A stretch of 64,000 bases of DNA from Sphaerisporangium sp040683095 (lineage in GTDB: Bacteria; Actinomycetota; Actinomycetes; Streptosporangiales; Streptosporangiaceae). The position numbers were made by a program, and so were the translations under genes. The notes beneath the pieces were generated by a model, which was not told the origin of the DNA, ran no database searches, and worked only from the letters and a program-made list of their open reading frames with translations. The first letter of the stretch is position 1. Every line of letters starts with the position of its first letter. Shown piece after piece: positions 45,724-53,977 of this stretch. The stretch is from positions 164,228 to 228,227 of the forward strand of contig NZ_JBFBCI010000008.1 of NCBI RefSeq assembly GCF_040683095.1. The letters are read 5' to 3'.

Positions 45724-46164
45724 TCAGACGGTGGCGAGTTCGCGGTCGTGGCGGGCTAGGAACTCCTCGTCCCAGTCGAGTTCCTTGCGCAGCAGGACGG
45801 TGGTGCCGCTGCCGGGGGTGATGTCGAAGAAGATCTCGTCGACCACCGATTCCATGATCAGGATGCCGCGCCCGTGCTCGGCGTCCCCGGGCGGGTACTG
45901 CCGGGGGACGGCGCCGATGCCGAGGCCGCCGTCGGCGACCCGCAACTCACACCGGCCCTGGCCGATCGCGGCGGTCACCTCGTAGCGCTTGGCGGGGCCG
46001 CCGTGCCGGACGGCATTGGCGCAGGCCTCGGAGGTCGCCAGGAGCACGTCCGATACGCAGTCCTCGCTGACGCCGATGCAGCGAAGGGTGTCCCCAAGCA
46101 CCCGCCGGACCATCGGAATGCCGATCGCATCCCGAGGCAAGGCCAACGAGAACTCAATATCCAC
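45724..46164 (-). CDS. RsbW-like ATP-binding protein
   Basis: A 146-residue GHKL-fold protein. The N-box is LLATSEACANAVRHG, G1 is VADGGLGIG and G2 is GRGILIMESVVDEI. This is a fuller anti-sigma kinase pattern than the ATPase next to drmA, and the two are not close copies. Start GTG 46162-46164 with GGAGGAG four to five bases upstream. It is convergent with the helicase-nuclease (41-base gap) and lies downstream of purS. Whether it belongs to the island or to the core chromosome is not clear. A 16-bp palindrome sits 42 bases upstream of the start. Confidence 0.87.
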   Translation of the reverse strand: MDIEFSLALPRDAIGIPMVRRVLGDTLRCIGVSEDCVSDVLLATSEACANAVRHGGPAKRYEVTAAIGQGRCELRVADGGLGIGAVPRQYPPGDAEHGRGILIMESVVDEIFFDITPGSGTTVLLRKELDWDEEFLARHDRELATV

Positions 46165-46205
46165 CGGACTCCTCCGTGGCGCCGAAAGTCACGTTGGAGA
46201 GGTTT

Positions 46206-46221
46206 CCCCGATGTATCGGGG
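46206..46221. promoter_or_regulatory. 16-bp palindrome upstream of the RsbW-like gene
   Basis: CCCCGAT-GT-ATCGGGG is perfectly symmetric. It lies in an unusually AT-rich 174-base gap between the ATPase start and the purS stop. CGCAAAATCAC (46227-46237) and GTGATTTGCG (46300-46309) also face each other there. Possible operator or purS terminator; unproven. Confidence 0.4.
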
Positions 46222-46338
46222 CTAACCGCAAAATCACGCTGTTGTTATTTAGTGTTGGGCAGACGCTTGCTTTCCGGTCCGTCCCAAGTTCCTTTTGCGG
46301 TGATTTGCGAAGCCTTGGAGACGTTGGCGCGGGCCGTC

Positions 46339-46584
46339 CTAGGGCTCGATGCGCACAGCGTAGTCCTCGATCACCGTGTTGGCCAGCAGGGTTTCGGCCA
46401 TCTTTCGGACGTTCGCAAGGGCGGCCTCGTCGGCCGGGCCGTCGAGCTCGACCTCGAACCGCTTGCCCTGCCTCACCTCGGTGACGCCGGAGAAGCCGAG
46501 GCGAGGCAGCGCCCGGGCGATCGCCTGCCCCTGCGGATCGAGGATCTCCGGCTTGAGCATGACGTCGACGATGACGCGTGCCAC
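46339..46584 (-). CDS. purS: phosphoribosylformylglycinamidine synthase subunit PurS
   Basis: An 81-residue PurS with the typical opening ARVIVDVMLKPEILDPQGQA and the later VRQGKRFEVELDG and VIEDYAVRIEP. It is the small bridging subunit of the PurS-PurQ-PurL synthase. GTG 46582-46584 follows GGGAGGAAC. In most actinobacteria purS lies directly upstream of purQ; here about 24.8 kb intervenes, although all three remain on the minus strand in the order S-Q-L. The stoichiometric complex must thus be made from two separated transcripts or one very long one. Confidence 0.96.
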   Translation of the reverse strand: MARVIVDVMLKPEILDPQGQAIARALPRLGFSGVTEVRQGKRFEVELDGPADEAALANVRKMAETLLANTVIEDYAVRIEP

Positions 46585-46889
46585 GTGTTCCTCCCTGTTC
46601 GTGCCGCCCGACCGGGCCGGCGTGACCAGCCTAACGGTGACCGGCCAGGCGTCCGTCCTCCGGGCGGCCCTGGCGGAGCCCGATCATGTGACGAGTGTGC
46701 GCCGAGGCGCACCGGGAACGGGAGAAGTGTGGATAAGAGGGTGTCACCGTCTTGCGCAATGGCCTGTGGCTTCTGCCACGATGTCCCCAGACGCCTACGT
46801 ACCACCACCAGAAGGTGCGTAAGCATGTCAACTGGCCGAACATGGATGGAGACCCCATCAGCACGGCCCCAAACGCACAGGAGCGGCAC

Positions 46890-47990
46890 GTGACATTCGA
46901 CGCCTCTCATGGTGCCGAGGCACCCTTCGAGCTCGTACAACTCCTCACCCCCGAAGGCGAGCGTGTGGAGCACCCCGCCTACGACATCGACCTCACCGCC
47001 GAAGAGGTGCGCGCCCTGTACCGCGACCTCGTGCTCGTGCGCCGCGTCGACATGGAGGCCGTGGCCCTCCAGCGGCAGGGAGAACTCGGCATCTGGGCAT
47101 CTCTGCTGGGACAGGAAGCCGCCCAGATCGGCTCCGGACGGGCCCTCACCGACGCCGACATGGCCTTCCCCACCTACCGCGAGCACGGCGTCGCCTGGTG
47201 CCGCGGCGTCGACCCCGTCAACCTCCTGGGCCTGTTCCGCGGCGTCAACCACGGAGGCTGGGACCCCGCCGAGCACAACTTCCACCTGTACACGATCGTG
47301 ATCGGCAGCCAGACGCTGCACGCGGTCGGGTACGCCATGGGCATCCAGCGCGACGGCGCCGAGGCCGCATCCATCGTCTACTTCGGCGACGGCGCCACCT
47401 CCCAGGGCGACGTCAACGAGTCGTTCATCTGGGCGTCGGTGTTCAACGCGCCGATCGTGTTCTTCTGCCAGAACAACCAGTGGGCCATCTCCGAGCCCCT
47501 GGAGAAGCAGTCCCGGATCCCCCTGTACCGGCGGGCCAGCGGCTTCGGCTTCCCGGGCGTCCGCGTGGACGGCAACGACGTGTTCGCCTGCCTCGCCGTG
47601 ACCCGCCAGGCGCTCAAGAACGCCCGCGAGGGCCAGGGCCCCACGCTGATCGAGGCCTTCACCTACCGCATGGGGGCCCACACCACCTCTGACGACCCGA
47701 CGCGCTACCGCGTGGCGGGCGAGTTGGAGGCGTGGAAGCTGAAGGACCCGATCGAGCGCGTGAAGGCGTACCTGTTCAAGAACCAGCTCGCCGACCAGGA
47801 GTTCTTCGAGAAGATCGACGCCGAGGCCGCAGACCTCGGCCGTGACGTGCGCAAGCGTTGTCTGGAAATGCCCGATCCCCATCCCTTGGATATCTTCGAT
47901 CACGTGTATGCCGAGCCGCACAACCTGCTCAAAGAAGAGCGGGATCAGTACGCCGCCTACCTCGCCACCTTCGAGGGAGGCGTCCGATGA
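46890..47990 (+). CDS. bkdA: branched-chain 2-oxoacid dehydrogenase E1 alpha
   Basis: A 366-residue thiamine-diphosphate enzyme subunit. The ThDP motif is YFGDGATSQGDVNESFIWAS...NNQWAIS (GDG through NN), followed by the phosphorylation-loop-like YRMGAHTTSDDPTRYR. It decarboxylates 2-oxoacids from Val, Leu and Ile and supplies branched starter units for fatty acids. Start GTG 46890 with GGAG six bases upstream; the open frame extends to 46752, and an ATG at 46842 is the alternative. ATGA overlap with the E1 beta gene shows coupling. Divergent from purS. A GTGGC-TTCT-GCCAC palindrome (46766-46779) is a possible control site. Confidence 0.95.
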   Translation: MTFDASHGAEAPFELVQLLTPEGERVEHPAYDIDLTAEEVRALYRDLVLVRRVDMEAVALQRQGELGIWASLLGQEAAQIGSGRALTDADMAFPTYREHGVAWCRGVDPVNLLGLFRGVNHGGWDPAEHNFHLYTIVIGSQTLHAVGYAMGIQRDGAEAASIVYFGDGATSQGDVNESFIWASVFNAPIVFFCQNNQWAISEPLEKQSRIPLYRRASGFGFPGVRVDGNDVFACLAVTRQALKNAREGQGPTLIEAFTYRMGAHTTSDDPTRYRVAGELEAWKLKDPIERVKAYLFKNQLADQEFFEKIDAEAADLGRDVRKRCLEMPDPHPLDIFDHVYAEPHNLLKEERDQYAAYLATFEGGVR

Positions 47991-48961
47991 CGACCCTCGC
48001 GCTGGCCAAGGCGATCAACGAAGGTCTGCGGACCGCCATGGAGGACGACCCGAAGGTCCTCGTCATGGGAGAGGACGTCGGCAAGCTCGGCGGCGTCTTC
48101 CGTGTCACCGACGGCCTGCAGAAGGACTTCGGTGAGAACCGCGTCATCGACACCCCGCTCGCCGAGTCGGGCATCATCGGCACCGCGATCGGCCTCGCGC
48201 TGCGCGGCTACCGTCCCGTGTGCGAGATCCAGTTCGACGGGTTCGTCTTCCCCGCGGCCGACCAGATCATCACCCAGCTCGCCAAGATGCCGCTGCGCTC
48301 CCTCGGCAAGCTCAAGCTGCCCATCGTCGTGCGCATCCCCTGCGGCGGCGGCATCGGCGCGGTCGAGCACCACAGCGAGTCCCCGGAGGCGTACTTCACG
48401 CACACCGGCGGCCTGCGCGTGGTCGCCTGCTCGAACCCGTCCGACGGCTACCACATGATCCGCCAGGCGATCGGCAGCGACGACCCGGTGATCTTCTTCG
48501 AGCCCAAGCGCCGCTACTGGGACAAGGCCGAGGTCGACAAGAACGCCACCCCGCTGCCGTTGGACCGCGGCCAGATCGTGCGCCCGGGCACCGACGTCAC
48601 CCTTCTCGCCTACGGGCCCATGGTCAAGACGTGTCTGGAGGCCGCGACCGCCGCCGCCGACGAGGGCCGCTCGATCGAGGTCGTCGACCTGCGCAGCCTC
48701 TCGCCGCTGGACACCGACCGGATCTTCGAGTCGGTGCGGAGGACCGGGCGCTGCGTCGTGGCGCACGAGGCGCCCGTCTTCTCGGGACTCGGCGCGGAGA
48801 TCGCCGCCCGGGTCACCGAGGCGTGCTTCTACAGCCTCGAGGCCCCGGTCCTGCGCGTCGGCGGGTTCTCGACGCCGTACCCGCCGTCCCGGCTGGAGGA
48901 CCACTACCTGCCGGACCTCGACCGCGTGCTCGACACCGTCGACCGCGCCTTCGCCTTCTAG
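47987..48961 (+). CDS. bkdB: branched-chain 2-oxoacid dehydrogenase E1 beta
   Basis: A 324-residue transketolase-like subunit that pairs with E1 alpha as a heterotetramer. Family blocks are VLVMGEDVGKLGGVFRVT, DTPLAESGIIGTAIGLAL, EIQFDGFVFPAADQI and the C-terminal VVAHEAPVFSGLGAEIAA. ATG 47987 has GAGGGAGG six bases upstream and overlaps the E1 alpha stop. The length is normal. The complex transfers the acyl group to the lipoyl arm of E2 encoded next. Confidence 0.96.
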   Translation: MTTLALAKAINEGLRTAMEDDPKVLVMGEDVGKLGGVFRVTDGLQKDFGENRVIDTPLAESGIIGTAIGLALRGYRPVCEIQFDGFVFPAADQIITQLAKMPLRSLGKLKLPIVVRIPCGGGIGAVEHHSESPEAYFTHTGGLRVVACSNPSDGYHMIRQAIGSDDPVIFFEPKRRYWDKAEVDKNATPLPLDRGQIVRPGTDVTLLAYGPMVKTCLEAATAAADEGRSIEVVDLRSLSPLDTDRIFESVRRTGRCVVAHEAPVFSGLGAEIAARVTEACFYSLEAPVLRVGGFSTPYPPSRLEDHYLPDLDRVLDTVDRAFAF

Positions 48962-48969
48962 GAGGGGCT

Positions 48970-50307
48970 GTGCTTCGCGAGTTCAAGCTCCCCGACGTCG
49001 GCGAAGGCCTGACCGAGGCCGAGATCGTCAAGTGGCACGTCGCCGCCGGTGACAAGGTGACGATCAACCAGACCATCGTCGAGATCGAGACCGCCAAGGC
49101 CGTGGTCGAGCTGCCGTGCCCGTACGAGGGCGTGGTCGCCTCGCTCATGGCCGCCGAGGGCGAGACGGTCGACGTCGGAAAGCCGATCATCTCCGTCGAC
49201 ACCGGTGAGGGAGCGGACACCACCCGGGAGACGGCGCCGGCCGACGACATGGTCCCCGCGCCCCCGCCCGAGGCCAAGCCGGAGCGCCAGCCGGTACTGG
49301 TGGGGTACGGCGTCAAGCTGGGCGCCACCACCCGCCGCCCCCGCAAGGGCCACGCCCCCGCCCAGGCTCAGGCCCCCACGCCCGCCGAGGCTCCGCCGCC
49401 GGCCCCCGTCCGGCCCGCCTCGGCGCCCGCTCTCGCTCCCAGGCGCGGCGGGGTCGCGGTGCTGGCCAAGCCGCCGGTCCGCAAGCTGGCCAAGGACCTC
49501 GGCGTGGACCTCGCCACCATCGCCGGGACCGGCCCGAGCGGCTCGATCACCCGCGAGGACGTCCACGCCGCCGCGGCTCCCCAGGCGGCGCCCGCCCTGG
49601 TCGCGGCCGGGGTCAGGGAGGAGCGCGTCCCGGTCAAGGGCGTGCGCAAGGCCACGGCGGCGGCCATGGTCGCCTCCGCCTTCACCGTCCCGCACGTCAC
49701 CGAGTTCCTCCAGGTCGACGTCACCGCGACCATGGACGCCGTACGCCGACTGCGGCAGATGCCCGACTTCGCCGACGTCAAGGTGTCGCCGCTGCTGCTG
49801 GTGGCCAAGGCGCTGCTCACGGCCGCCCGCCGCTACCCGCTGATCAATTCGAGCTGGGCCGGCGACGAGATCGTGGTCAAGCACTACGTGAACCTCGGCA
49901 TCGCCGCCGCCACCCAGCGCGGGCTGATCGTCCCGAACGTCAAGGACGCGCAGGCCCTGTCGCTGCCGGACCTCGCCAAGGCCCTGGCGGCGCTGACCGA
50001 GAGCGCCCGGGCGGGCAAAGCCCAGCCCGCCGACCTCACCGGGGGCACGATCACCATCACCAACGTCGGCGTTTTCGGCATCGACGCGGGGACGCCCATC
50101 ATCAATCCCGGCGAGGCCGCGATCCTGGCGTTCGGTCAGGTCCGCGACCTTCCCTGGGTGGTGGACGGCCAGGTCGTGCCGCGCAAGGTGACCACGCTGG
50201 CCCTGTCGTTCGACCACCGCATCGTCGACGGCGAGCTCGGCTCCTACGTCCTGCGCGACGTGGGCGCCATGCTGGAGGACCCGCTGCGCATGCTCGCCTG
50301 GAGTTGA
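48970..50307 (+). CDS. bkdC: branched-chain 2-oxoacid dehydrogenase E2 (dihydrolipoyl acyltransferase)
   Basis: A 445-residue E2. One lipoyl domain (about 1-78) carries the lipoylated Lys in IETAKAVVEL. A Pro/Ala-rich hinge follows, then the E1/E3-binding domain (AKPPVRKLAKDLGVDL) and the catalytic domain ending in SFDHRIVDGELG with the His and Asp of the active site. A single lipoyl domain is usual for Bkd E2. GTG 48970 has GGAGGGG just upstream, 8 bases after E1 beta. No E3 (dihydrolipoyl dehydrogenase) gene is present, so it must come from elsewhere. A strong hairpin follows. Confidence 0.95.
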   Translation: MLREFKLPDVGEGLTEAEIVKWHVAAGDKVTINQTIVEIETAKAVVELPCPYEGVVASLMAAEGETVDVGKPIISVDTGEGADTTRETAPADDMVPAPPPEAKPERQPVLVGYGVKLGATTRRPRKGHAPAQAQAPTPAEAPPPAPVRPASAPALAPRRGGVAVLAKPPVRKLAKDLGVDLATIAGTGPSGSITREDVHAAAAPQAAPALVAAGVREERVPVKGVRKATAAAMVASAFTVPHVTEFLQVDVTATMDAVRRLRQMPDFADVKVSPLLLVAKALLTAARRYPLINSSWAGDEIVVKHYVNLGIAAATQRGLIVPNVKDAQALSLPDLAKALAALTESARAGKAQPADLTGGTITITNVGVFGIDAGTPIINPGEAAILAFGQVRDLPWVVDGQVVPRKVTTLALSFDHRIVDGELGSYVLRDVGAMLEDPLRMLAWS

Positions 50308-50321
50308 CGCGCCGCCGCCGT

Positions 50322-50347
50322 GGGCCCGGGGACGTTCTCCCGGGCCC
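50322..50347 (+). terminator. bkd operon terminator
   Basis: GGGCCCGGG (50322-50330) pairs with CCCGGGCCC (50339-50347) across 8 bases, followed by TTC, 15 bases after the E2 stop. Confidence 0.8.
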
Positions 50348-50348
50348 T

Positions 50349-50699
50349 TCAGCGTCCCGCGCCCGCCGCCGAGGTCGGGCGCGAGACCGAGACCCGCGGC
50401 CGGCCGCGCCGGTAGGCCCGCGCGACGTCGAGCAGGAAGGCGATGTCGCTGTTCAGGTCGCCCCCGCCGGGGATCGGCGTCGCCGGCGGGGGCGCGTCCG
50501 CCGCCGCGCCGCGTGCTTTGGCCCGCAGGGCGGCGGCCAGCGTGGCGGCCTCCACGACCGCCTCCAGCCGCTGCCCGCTCACCCCCGCCCGTACGGCGGC
50601 GGCGCGCGCGGCGGCGGATGCTTCCGGGTCGATGACGGCCGGCGAACGTCGATCACGTGGGGCATCGGGTCGTTCGCCGGAAACCCTTTTCTCCGGCAT
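50349..50699 (-). CDS. hypothetical small protein
   Basis: An open frame of 116 residues from ATG 50699 (MPEKRVSGERPDAPRD), Ala/Arg-rich with a helical middle (AAARAAAVRAGVSGQRLEAVVEAA) and an ending DIAFLLDVARAYRRGRP that looks like real protein. No family is recognised and no clear ribosome site is seen. High-GC DNA produces many such frames, so support is limited to its position filling the gap after the bkd terminator and its protein-like C-terminus. Confidence 0.4.
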   Translation of the reverse strand: MPEKRVSGERPDAPRDRRSPAVIDPEASAAARAAAVRAGVSGQRLEAVVEAATLAAALRAKARGAAADAPPPATPIPGGGDLNSDIAFLLDVARAYRRGRPRVSVSRPTSAAGAGR

Positions 50700-51114
50700 C
50701 CAGCCATCTCGCGATGCGCGCGGCCGGCCATTCCCCAACGGCTTCCCCCGTCGGCCGGGAAGCGGGCCGCAACCGGCTCGGAAGCCGCCGCCCGCGCACG
50801 TGAACCCCGCGCGGGGCACAGGCCGTACGCTGGCGGGCGCAGGCTTTCTGATTCGATTAGCGAATTGTAGTTATGTCGTGGCATGCTGTTACCGCACGCC
50901 CGGCGCCCAGGCGACGTCGGGCACCCTCCCCGGTCGGGCTGTGCACGCCTGACCGGTCAGCGTCCGGAGGGACGTGCTCAACGGGCCGGTGGCTCCGGTT
51001 GCCGGCACCAGGGCACGAAGACGATTGGTGAATACCGGGCAGCTCGTTGTGCCTTGATTCTGTGTAACGCACAGGATCGCTAAGTCAATCAGAGACGCTA
51101 GCGAAGGAGAGATC
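50700..51114. other. gene-free region upstream of the Dabb gene
   Basis: About 415 bases without a supported gene. ATTCG-ATTAG-CGAAT (50851-50865) is a short palindrome within an AT-rich patch that may hold a promoter. No consistent -35/-10 pair for the 51115 gene was found. Confidence 0.4.
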
Positions 51115-51408
51115 ATGTTCCGGCACGTCGTGCTGTTCAGCTGGGTCGCGGACGCCACCGAGGAGCAGAAGGCCACCGTCGAGGCCAGTCTGAAGGAGCT
51201 CCCCGGCGCGATCCCGGAGATCCGCGCCTACAACATCGGCGGCGACGCCGGCGTGAACCAGGGCAACTACGAGTTCGCCGTCGTGGCCGACTTCGACTCC
51301 GTGGACGATTACATCGTTTACCGCGACCACCCCGCGCACCGCGCCGTGATCGCCGAGACGATCACCCCGATCGTGGCCGGCCGCGTCGCGGTGCAGTACA
51401 GCCTCTGA
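51115..51408 (+). CDS. Dabb (stress-responsive A/B barrel) protein
   Basis: A 97-residue Dabb-family protein: FRHVVLFSWVADATEEQKA at the N-terminus and FAVVADFDSVDDYIVYRDHPAH in the second half, as in the ferredoxin-like dimeric barrel. ATG 51115 has AAGGAGAG seven bases upstream. Members act as small dimeric proteins, some with cyclase or decarboxylase roles, but most bacterial ones are uncharacterised. It is monocistronic and ends at a long hairpin shared with fadE5. Confidence 0.93.
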   Translation: MFRHVVLFSWVADATEEQKATVEASLKELPGAIPEIRAYNIGGDAGVNQGNYEFAVVADFDSVDDYIVYRDHPAHRAVIAETITPIVAGRVAVQYSL

Positions 51409-51477
51409 ACGGTTACCGAGCCGGCGTTCAGATCGTGGGCGGGTTCGGAATTCCACGGAATTCGGCAGAACGGTAAA

Positions 51478-51517
51478 GAGCGCCTCGCGGCAGGGTCATA
51501 CCCACCGCGAGGCGCTC
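51478..51517. terminator. bidirectional terminator between Dabb and fadE5 genes
   Basis: A perfect 13-bp stem (51478-51490 with 51505-51517). The loop contains a further GGGT-CAT-ACCC mini-stem. It lies between convergent genes. AAA precedes the stem, giving U's for the minus-strand transcript. Confidence 0.88.
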
Positions 51518-51575
51518 GATCACCGATTCATCCGGACAGGCCTGGCACGGCCGTCCCGCCGGGCGGGACCGGCCG

Positions 51576-53399
51576 TCAGAAGGCTTCCTCGGGCAGTTCC
51601 ATGAGGCTCTGGTCGGTGGCGGCCAGCGTGCGCAGCTCGGCGGAGAGCCGGGGCAGCACGGTGTGGGCGAAGAACGAGGCCGCGGCCACCTTGCCCTGGT
51701 AGAACGCCGTGTCGCGCTCGGACTCACCGAGGGCCTTGAGCGCGATCTCGGCCTGGCGCAGCAGCAGCCAGCCGATCACCAGGTCGCCGAGGCCCAGCAG
51801 GAACCGGGTGGTGTTGAGGCCGACCTTGTAGACCTCCTTGGGGTCCTCCAGCGATCCGATCGCCCAGCCGGCCATGGTGTCCGCCATCGCCTTGACGTCG
51901 TCGGCGGCGCCGTCCAGGAGTTCGCGCTCCTCCTTCAGCCTGCCGTTCCCGGCCTGCGAGGCGGAGAACTCCTTGATCTCGGCGACCAGCGAGCCGAGCG
52001 CGGCGCCCTGGTTGCGCAGCACCTTGCGGAAGAACAGGTCCTGGCCCTGGATCGCCGTCGTGCCCTCGTACAGGGAGTCGATCTTCGCGTCCCTGATGTA
52101 CTGCTCGATCGGGTAGTCCTGCAGGTAGCCCGAGCCGCCGAGTGTCTGCAGCGACCGGGTGAGCATCTCGTACGAGCGCTCCGACCCGACGCCCTTGACC
52201 AGCGGCAGCAGCAGGTCGTTCATCGCCTCGGCCGCGGCGTCCTTGGTGCCCTCGAACGCGGCGATCTGTACCGCGTCCTGGAAGGTGGCCGTGTAGAGGA
52301 CGAGCGCGCGCATGCCCTCGGCGTACGCCTTCTGCAGCATGAGCTCGCGGCGGACGTCCGGGTGGTGGGTGGTGGTCACCCTCGGGGCGGACTTGTCGGC
52401 CATGCGGGTCATGTCGGCGCCCTGCACCCGCTGCTTGGCGTATTCCAGAGCGTTGAGGTAGCCGGTGGACAGGGTGGCGATGGCCTTGGTGCCGACCATC
52501 ATGCGGGCGTGCTCGATGATCATGAACATCTGCTTGATGCCCTCGTGCACCCCGCCGACCAGCGTGCCGATGGCCGGGTGCTTCTCGCCGAAGGTCAGCT
52601 CGCAGGTCGTGGACGCCTTGAGGCCCATCTTGTGCTCGACGTTGGTCACGTACACGCCGTTGCGCTCGCGGGGCTCGCCGGTCTCGGGGTCCACGAGGAA
52701 CTTGGGGACGAGGAACATCGACAGGCCCTTGGTGCCCGCGCCGGCGCCCTCGGGGCGGGCGAGCACGAGGTGGAAGATGTTCTCGGCCATGTCGTGCTCG
52801 GCGCTGGTGATGAACCGCTTGACGCCCTCGATGTGCCAGGTACCGTCCGGCTGCTCGACGGCCCGTGTCCGGCCCGCGCCGACGTCGGAGCCCGCGTCCG
52901 GCTCGGTCAGCACCATCGTGGCGCCCCACTGCCGCTCGATGGCGTGCGCGGCGAAGCGCTTCTGGTCCTCGGTGCCGATGACGTACAGCACGTGGGCGAA
53001 GGCGGGGCCGCTGCTGTACATCCAGATGGCGGGGTTGGCGCCGAGGATCATCTCGGCCATCGCCCAGGTGACCGACCGGGGAAGGCCGGGGCCGCCGAGC
53101 TCCTGGGGCAGGTCGAGGTTGGTCCAGCCCGCGTCGCGGAAGGTCTCGAAGGACTTACGGAAGCGCGGCGGCATCGTCACCGTGCTGGTGGCGGGGTCGA
53201 AGACCGGGGGCGTGCGGTCTCCCTCCTCGAAGGAGTCGGCCAGCACGCCGGTGGCCAGGCGGTGCATCTCGTTGAGGACGCTGCGCACGGTGTCCTCGTC
53301 CACCTCGGCGAACTGCCCGGTTCCGAGGATCTCACGGCGGCCGAACACCTCGAAGAGGTTGAACTCAAGATCCCGGACGTTGCTCTTGTAGTGGCCCAT
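51576..53399 (-). CDS. fadE5: acyl-CoA dehydrogenase, FadE5 type
   Basis: A 607-residue acyl-CoA dehydrogenase strongly resembling mycobacterial FadE5 from the first residues (GHYKSNVRDLEFNLFEV) onward. The FAD/acyl pocket block MVLTEPDAGSDVGAGRT and IEGVKRFITSAEHD are present. The predicted catalytic base is E445 in DSLYEGTTAIQGQ. A C-terminal helical extension follows, as in FadE5. It oxidises acyl-CoAs to 2-enoyl-CoAs in beta-oxidation; FadE5 accepts a broad range of chain lengths. ATG 53397-53399 with GAGGAG nine bases upstream. Two TACTCGCGAGTA-type palindromes precede it, suggesting control by a TetR-type fatty-acid regulator. Confidence 0.95.
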   Translation of the reverse strand: MGHYKSNVRDLEFNLFEVFGRREILGTGQFAEVDEDTVRSVLNEMHRLATGVLADSFEEGDRTPPVFDPATSTVTMPPRFRKSFETFRDAGWTNLDLPQELGGPGLPRSVTWAMAEMILGANPAIWMYSSGPAFAHVLYVIGTEDQKRFAAHAIERQWGATMVLTEPDAGSDVGAGRTRAVEQPDGTWHIEGVKRFITSAEHDMAENIFHLVLARPEGAGAGTKGLSMFLVPKFLVDPETGEPRERNGVYVTNVEHKMGLKASTTCELTFGEKHPAIGTLVGGVHEGIKQMFMIIEHARMMVGTKAIATLSTGYLNALEYAKQRVQGADMTRMADKSAPRVTTTHHPDVRRELMLQKAYAEGMRALVLYTATFQDAVQIAAFEGTKDAAAEAMNDLLLPLVKGVGSERSYEMLTRSLQTLGGSGYLQDYPIEQYIRDAKIDSLYEGTTAIQGQDLFFRKVLRNQGAALGSLVAEIKEFSASQAGNGRLKEERELLDGAADDVKAMADTMAGWAIGSLEDPKEVYKVGLNTTRFLLGLGDLVIGWLLLRQAEIALKALGESERDTAFYQGKVAAASFFAHTVLPRLSAELRTLAATDQSLMELPEEAF

Positions 53400-53430
53400 G
53401 CTGCGCGTCTCCTCGAACCGGCATAAGAAC

Positions 53431-53442
53431 TACTCGCGAGTA
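53431..53442. promoter_or_regulatory. operator 1 of fadE5
   Basis: TACTCGCGAGTA is a perfect 12-bp palindrome, 32 bases upstream of the fadE5 start. The symmetry and spacing suit a TetR-family dimer. Confidence 0.65.
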
Positions 53443-53458
53443 ACCTTACCTCCAATGC

Positions 53459-53470
53459 TACCCGCGAGTA
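53459..53470. promoter_or_regulatory. operator 2 of fadE5
   Basis: TACCCGCGAGTA matches operator 1 at 11 of 12 positions, centred 28 bases away. The repeat of the motif is the main evidence that it is real. Confidence 0.65.
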
Positions 53471-53679
53471 ACCCCTAGAAAACCGGACGAACCACCACGT
53501 CGTCCGGTATGTCCGTGTAGATAGGCCGTCATGGGAAACCCGGCTGTGGTGAAGTTCCTCACCAAGAAGGTCCGGCGGGTGTGATATTTGCTAGTTTCGG
53601 TGCCAGAGGCCCCGTCTCGGGGCCTCCCGGACGAGTGGCGCGTCGTACCCGGCCCAGCGAAGACGACGCGCGAATCAAC

Positions 53680-53931
53680 ATGGAACAGATCGTTCAGATC
53701 GCCGGCGCGATCGCCGTCCTGACCGCCTTCGTCCTCGCGCAGTTCAAGGTCCTCCGGCCCGGCTCGGTCGTCTACCTGACGCTGAACCTCGTCGGCTCCG
53801 CGGTGCTCGCCTGGGTGGCGCTGGCGAACCGCGACTGGGGATTCCTGCTGCTGGAAGGCGTCTGGGCCCTGGTCTCCGCGGTGAGCCTGGCCCGCGTGAC
53901 GCTGCGAGGGGAGCCCGCCACCGAGCACTGA
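53680..53931 (+). CDS. small membrane protein, CBU_0592-like
   Basis: An 83-residue protein with about three membrane segments: IVQIAGAIAVLTAFVLAQF, VVYLTLNLVGSAVLAWVAL and FLLLEGVWALVSAVSLARV. The LNLVGSA and WGFLLLEGVWALVS blocks are those of the CBU_0592-type small membrane proteins. ATG 53680 lacks a strong ribosome site; the frame is open upstream to 53581. Function unknown. Confidence 0.8.
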   Translation: MEQIVQIAGAIAVLTAFVLAQFKVLRPGSVVYLTLNLVGSAVLAWVALANRDWGFLLLEGVWALVSAVSLARVTLRGEPATEH

Positions 53932-53977
53932 GCAACCGGTTTGACGCTTTTGCTGGTGTTGCGCTTAGCTGGCGCGC

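Noticed and set aside
50304..50870. 188-residue plus-strand open frame after the bkd operon
   Set aside because: It overlaps the bkd terminator hairpin, has no ribosome site and has shadow-like composition.
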